Shown here piece after piece: positions 60,951-64,000 of a stretch of DNA of 64,000 nt (position 1 is the stretch's first letter; the number at the start of each line of letters is the position of its first letter). Origin of the DNA: Calothrix brevissima NIES-22 (lineage in GTDB: Bacteria; Cyanobacteriota; Cyanobacteriia; Cyanobacteriales; Nostocaceae); contig NZ_AP018207.1 of NCBI RefSeq assembly GCF_002367995.1, positions 6,672,104 to 6,736,103 on the forward strand, written 5' to 3'. The notes below the pieces were generated by a model that ran no database searches, had not been told where the DNA came from, and saw nothing but the letters and a program-made list of their open reading frames with translations. The translations under genes and the position numbers were made by a program.

Positions 60951-63120
60951 GACTCCACCAATTATTAAACGCTACCTAATTGCCTTTGAAAAGTATAAAT
61001 GGATTGGCTTGGCGAGTTTTTCTTTGGTTGTAGCAGGTGCAACGGTGGTGGCTATCCAACCCGATCCACCAGCTAGTTACATAGCCAATGGGGCGCTGAC
61101 TTACAATCGTCCGCCAGTTTCATTTTCAACGACTGGGACGGAAATTCAGCAACAAGGGCAGGAATTAAATGAGCAAGTTTTGCTATCAAATGAGATTATT
61201 GAAACTGTAGCGGCAAAAGTTAATGTTACGCCCAAAATACTTGCTTTAAATGTTGTTATAACTGTACCAAAAAAGAATTCTCGGACGGGACAATTAGATT
61301 CAACAATTATAGAACTTAAATATAAAGATAGTGACTCTAAACGAGCTATAGAAGTATTGCAAGCATTGATGCAAGCAATGATTAAACTTAGTAGTGATAT
61401 TAATACAGGACGCTTAAAAGCAATTATTAAAAAAATTGACGAACGGTTACCACAAGCTAAGTTAGAATTGCAAGCAGCAGAGAAGAAGTTAGAACAGTAC
61501 GATCGCATTGAGCGTCCAGCAATATTAGCATCTGAGAATGGTAGTTTGTTAACTGCGGTAACTACTAGCCAAAATCAGCAGCGTCAAATTCAACAAACAA
61601 TTGCGGGGATTAATGCCCAAATTCGCAGTTTACAAGAGAAATTGGGGTTAAATGTTAACCAAGCTTATGTATCTTCAGCTTTAAGTGCCGATCCCATTAT
61701 TGCTAACTTGCGATCGCAAATTTATCAAATTGAGTCTCAAGTTGCTTTACTACGCAAAGATTTGCGTCCCGAACATCCGACAATGATTCAGTTACAGCGT
61801 CAAAAACAAGCTGCGGAAGAATTATTACAACAACGCGCAGCAGAGGTTATGGGTGGTGGTGGTACAGCCGCACCCCTAGCTGGTAACGTTTCTAATATTC
61901 GCGCTCAAAGTAACTTAGATCCAGCAAGACAAGAATTAGCTAACCAGATGGTAGCTTTGCAAACTCAAAGGGATACATTGCAACAACAATTAGCACAACA
62001 AGTTCAAGAAGAAGCAAAACTGCGGCAGATGTATTCTTTAATACCAAATAAACAATTAGAGCGATCGCGTTTAGAACAAGATGTGATCCTGAAAAAAGCT
62101 ATCTATGACAAAATGCAAGCTAAACAAGCCGATGCAAAAACCGCAGAAGCCGAAACCGTTAGCAGCTTAACTGTGGCGAGACTACCAATCATCACTACAG
62201 ACCTTGTCAAACCGAAGAAAATGTCTGTAACCTTAGGTGTGGGTAGCTTGATGGGATTGGTGATTGGTGGTGGTGTCATTTTCTTATTAGGTTCATTAGA
62301 AGGGACTTTCAAAACCAGAGAAGATATCCGCGAAGCCTTAAAGCAACGAGAGGTGACATTATTGGGAGAAATACCCTTAATGCCGATTGATGATTTAGAT
62401 GAAACAGCTATACCCGTATTACTTTCCCCAGATTCGCCTTATTTAGAGTTTTATGAAAAATTCCGCAGTAACCTGCGCCGATTAGGTGGTAAATCCTTAA
62501 AAATACTGTTGATTACTAGCGTTGGTAAAACTGAGGGGAAGACAACCAGCGCTTATAACTTAGGGATAGCATCTGCTCGTGCAGGCAAACGCACCTTAAT
62601 TATTGAAGCAGATTTGCGATCGCCTTCTGCTTGTGCATCCTTAAAAATTACTCCCGATCCAGAAGCTAATATTGAACCACTACGCTACTATTCCAACCTC
62701 AGCGAATGTATCCGCTTAGTCCCAGATATAGAAAATTTATACATTATTCCTAGTCCCGGCCCTGTGCGACAATCCGCCGCAATTCTCGAATCTAGCGAAA
62801 TGCGGCGGCTGATGGATGATGTTAGAGAACGCTATGATTTAGTAATTTTAGATACTAGTCCCTTGAGTTTATCTAACGATGCCTTATTAATTCAACCTTA
62901 TAGTGATGGTATAGTGCTTGTAGCCAGACCCAACTATACACAAGAAAACTTATTTGGTGAAGCGATAGATCAATTAGTTGATTCAGAATTAGGATTATTA
63001 GGCGCTGTCATTGATGGTGCTGACATTTTCGTATCTTTACCCGATACAATTGAGCCATCATCAACAGCAGAATCAAAAGCAGAATCAGCATCAGAAGTAT
63101 CGGTTTCTAATAATTCGTAA
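60949..63120 (+). CDS. Polysaccharide co-polymerase/BY-kinase-like protein (Wzc type)
   Basis: 723 residues. N-terminal Wzz domain with one membrane helix (GLASFSLVVAGATVVAIQPD), a periplasmic coiled coil (about 170-400), and a second helix (MSVTLGVGSLMGLVIGGGVI, about 425). The C-terminal ATPase has Walker A as SVGKTEGKTTSAYNLG, Walker A' as LIIEADLRSPS (Glu for the usual Asp) and Walker B as YDLVILDTSPLS. The expected Tyr-rich C-terminal cluster is missing: the end is a Ser/Glu/Ala tail (SSTAESKAESASEVSVSNNS). It controls chain length and export with the Wza-like protein upstream. The start ATG is at 60949; no Shine-Dalgarno sequence is seen. Confidence 0.92.
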   Translation: MTPPIIKRYLIAFEKYKWIGLASFSLVVAGATVVAIQPDPPASYIANGALTYNRPPVSFSTTGTEIQQQGQELNEQVLLSNEIIETVAAKVNVTPKILALNVVITVPKKNSRTGQLDSTIIELKYKDSDSKRAIEVLQALMQAMIKLSSDINTGRLKAIIKKIDERLPQAKLELQAAEKKLEQYDRIERPAILASENGSLLTAVTTSQNQQRQIQQTIAGINAQIRSLQEKLGLNVNQAYVSSALSADPIIANLRSQIYQIESQVALLRKDLRPEHPTMIQLQRQKQAAEELLQQRAAEVMGGGGTAAPLAGNVSNIRAQSNLDPARQELANQMVALQTQRDTLQQQLAQQVQEEAKLRQMYSLIPNKQLERSRLEQDVILKKAIYDKMQAKQADAKTAEAETVSSLTVARLPIITTDLVKPKKMSVTLGVGSLMGLVIGGGVIFLLGSLEGTFKTREDIREALKQREVTLLGEIPLMPIDDLDETAIPVLLSPDSPYLEFYEKFRSNLRRLGGKSLKILLITSVGKTEGKTTSAYNLGIASARAGKRTLIIEADLRSPSACASLKITPDPEANIEPLRYYSNLSECIRLVPDIENLYIIPSPGPVRQSAAILESSEMRRLMDDVRERYDLVILDTSPLSLSNDALLIQPYSDGIVLVARPNYTQENLFGEAIDQLVDSELGLLGAVIDGADIFVSLPDTIEPSSTAESKAESASEVSVSNNS

Positions 63121-63173
63121 TTTGTCATTGGTCATTTGTATACCAAATGAGTTTCGCGTTTAGGAAACTTAGG

Positions 63174-63446
63174 AAAGCCACTATTGAGTTGAGCAAAGCC
63201 GCTATTGAGTTGAGAATAGCCACTACTGAGTTGAGAATAGCCGCTATTGAGTTGAGCAAAGCCACTATTGAGTTAAGGAAAGCCACTATTGAGTTGAGCA
63301 AAGCCGCTATTGAGTTGAGCAAAGCCACTATTGAGTTGAGCAAAGCCGCTATTGAGTTGAGCAAAGCCACTATTGAGTTGAGCAAAGCCACTATTGAGTT
63401 GAGCAAAGCCACTATTGAGTTGAGCAAAGCCACTATTGAGTTGAGG
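63174..63446. repeat. Array of thirteen 21-bp tandem repeats
   Basis: Unit AAAGCCACTATTGAGTTGAGC with CAC/CGC and AAA/ATA variants, thirteen copies. One plus-strand frame (KATIELS heptads) and one minus-strand frame (LLNSIVA heptads) are open throughout. The array begins 54 bases after the Wzc stop and ends 20 bases before the 135-bp MITE. No credible start signal, so listed as repeat. Confidence 0.88.
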
Positions 63447-63465
63447 ATAGTGGCTTTTGTTGTTG

Positions 63466-63600
63466 GTTAGGAGTCGTGTAAAAATAAGTTGAACAATTTA
63501 ATTTTTGTAGTGCGGGCAGCGTTCGACTGAGCGCTCACGCCGAAGTCTTGCCCGCGCGAGCAAGATGCTCGCACTACTTATTTTTACTTGATGCCTTAGC
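63466..63600 (+). mobile_element. 135-bp MITE-like element, copy 2
   Basis: GTTAGGAGTCGTGTAAAAAT to TACTTGATGCCTTAGC; differs from copy 1 (4246-4380) at only a few bases. Terminal core GTAAAAATAAGT (63478-63489) / ACTTATTTTTAC (63576-63587). Confidence 0.78.
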
Positions 63601-63931
63601 GAGTTTGCGATGCCTACGGCGGGCTTCGCCTACGCAAATGAATAAGTAGTTACACAAAATTAATTACACAATGTCGGACAGATTGTAGGGGCATTGCCAT
63701 GCCCACCTGTGTCAACTTAAGCTAAAAGCTATATAGGGCGGGCGTTGTACAAAAACTTTCGCCCTCATCCCCTCACCCCTTCTCCCCCAGTCCAAGGGGA
63801 ATTAAATCTCTTGCTCCCCTCTCCCGGCGGGAGAGGGGCTGGGGGTGAGGGCAAAACGTTGTCGCCAAGCGGGTTTCGCGTTAAGTTGACACCAATGGGC
63901 AATGCCATGCCCTCTAGAATATATTGATGCG
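63601..63931. repeat. Spacer with GC-rich repeats
   Basis: Contains GCGATGCCTACGGCGGGCTT/CGCC palindrome, TGTAGGGGCATTGCCATGCC and CTCCCGGCGGGAGAGGGGCT with the related CCTCATCCCCTCACCCC. These are dispersed cyanobacterial repeats. No gene. Confidence 0.65.
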
Positions 63932-64000
63932 CTAATATTCGTCGCGCCTAAATAAGCCAAATAAAGGAGCGAGAATCATTCCAAAAGCAAAACCACCAAT
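63932..64000 (-). CDS. C-terminal end of an unknown membrane protein (cut by window edge)
   Basis: The minus strand gives IGGFAFGMILAPLFGLFRRD and EY, stop at 63932. A hydrophobic helix ending in a basic-acidic tail looks like the last membrane segment of a protein. Only 22 residues are in the window, so the family cannot be named. Confidence 0.45.
   Translation of the reverse strand: MGGFAFGMILAPLFGLFRRDEY

Noticed and set aside
63147-63470. Gene over the second 21-bp array (either strand)
   Set aside because: Heptads are coiled-coil-like, but there is no start signal and the frame is fixed by the repeat period alone.

Overview
The window comes from a filamentous, nitrogen-fixing cyanobacterium of the Nostoc/Anabaena/Calothrix kind. 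The evidence is direct: the HIP1 octamer GCGATCGC is scattered through genes and spacers; heptanucleotide short tandem repeats (variants of TTGACCA, CAACTGA and AGTCAAC) fill many spacers; there is a nifV-nifZ-nifT cluster preceded by cysE; and cyanobacterial signature genes are present (ictB, a gap2-type GAPDH, a TLP40-like cyclophilin, cyanoexosortase B, DUF2949, Asr1405-like).

Layout. 1-4 kb: a peroxiredoxin-glutaredoxin hybrid (cut by the window edge), an alpha/beta-hydrolase-fold protein without its nucleophile, a small coiled-coil protein and a cytochrome P450. 4-12.4 kb: an accessory zone with a DUF2887/Rpn-type nuclease, a retropepsin-like protease, a wrecked VapBC-type module, Uma2 proteins, RelE/ParE and HicAB toxin-antitoxin pairs, a Ser/Thr kinase with seven WD40 repeats, and an HNH endonuclease with a small partner. 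12.4-13.7 kb: repeats only. 13.7-18.4 kb: cysE, two small conserved genes, nifV-nifZ-nifT and a thioredoxin-like [2Fe-2S] ferredoxin. 18.6-22.5 kb: a second accessory patch (Uma2, two toxin-antitoxin pairs, a PD-(D/E)XK nuclease, a second DUF2887 gene). 22.5-44 kb: mostly housekeeping genes (acyltransferase, proS, GerMN protein, ArsR regulator, accB, efp, cyclophilin, thiL, gap2, nadD, murC, murB, YbaB/EbfC, low-Mr phosphatase, response regulator, smpB, ictB), ending in a GAF protein that looks like a dead histidine kinase. 45-63 kb: an exopolysaccharide/exosortase locus (DegT aminotransferase, cyanoexosortase B, its associated protein, a polysaccharide export protein, a Wzz/BY-kinase protein).

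The most interesting part is a compact five-gene minus-strand operon at 48.4-57.9 kb. It lies between cyanoexosortase B and the protein normally linked to it. In transcription order it encodes a membrane-anchored long coiled-coil McrB-type AAA+ NTPase, a DUF2357/McrC-like protein, a UPF1-like SF1 helicase, a PLD-fold protein and a large unknown protein. This resembles the McrBC-derived coiled-coil nuclease tandem (CoCoNuT) class of predicted RNA-targeting type IV systems. An IS66 remnant lies on one side and a 185-bp MITE with an 8-bp target duplication on the other.

A second item is a structured, gene-less segment just upstream of smpB (39.38-39.77 kb). It resembles a HEARO/omega-RNA (the IscB guide RNA) but has no IscB gene nearby.

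The window is also rich in miniature elements. There is a 122-bp family in three copies (3-bp target duplications, one copy nested in another repeat, one sitting in a broken vapC), a 135-bp family in two copies near the two ends of the window, GTAGGTTGGG and GTAGGGTGTGTT palindromes, and two arrays of 21-bp repeats that are open in several frames. All family assignments come from reading motifs by eye; no database search was possible.
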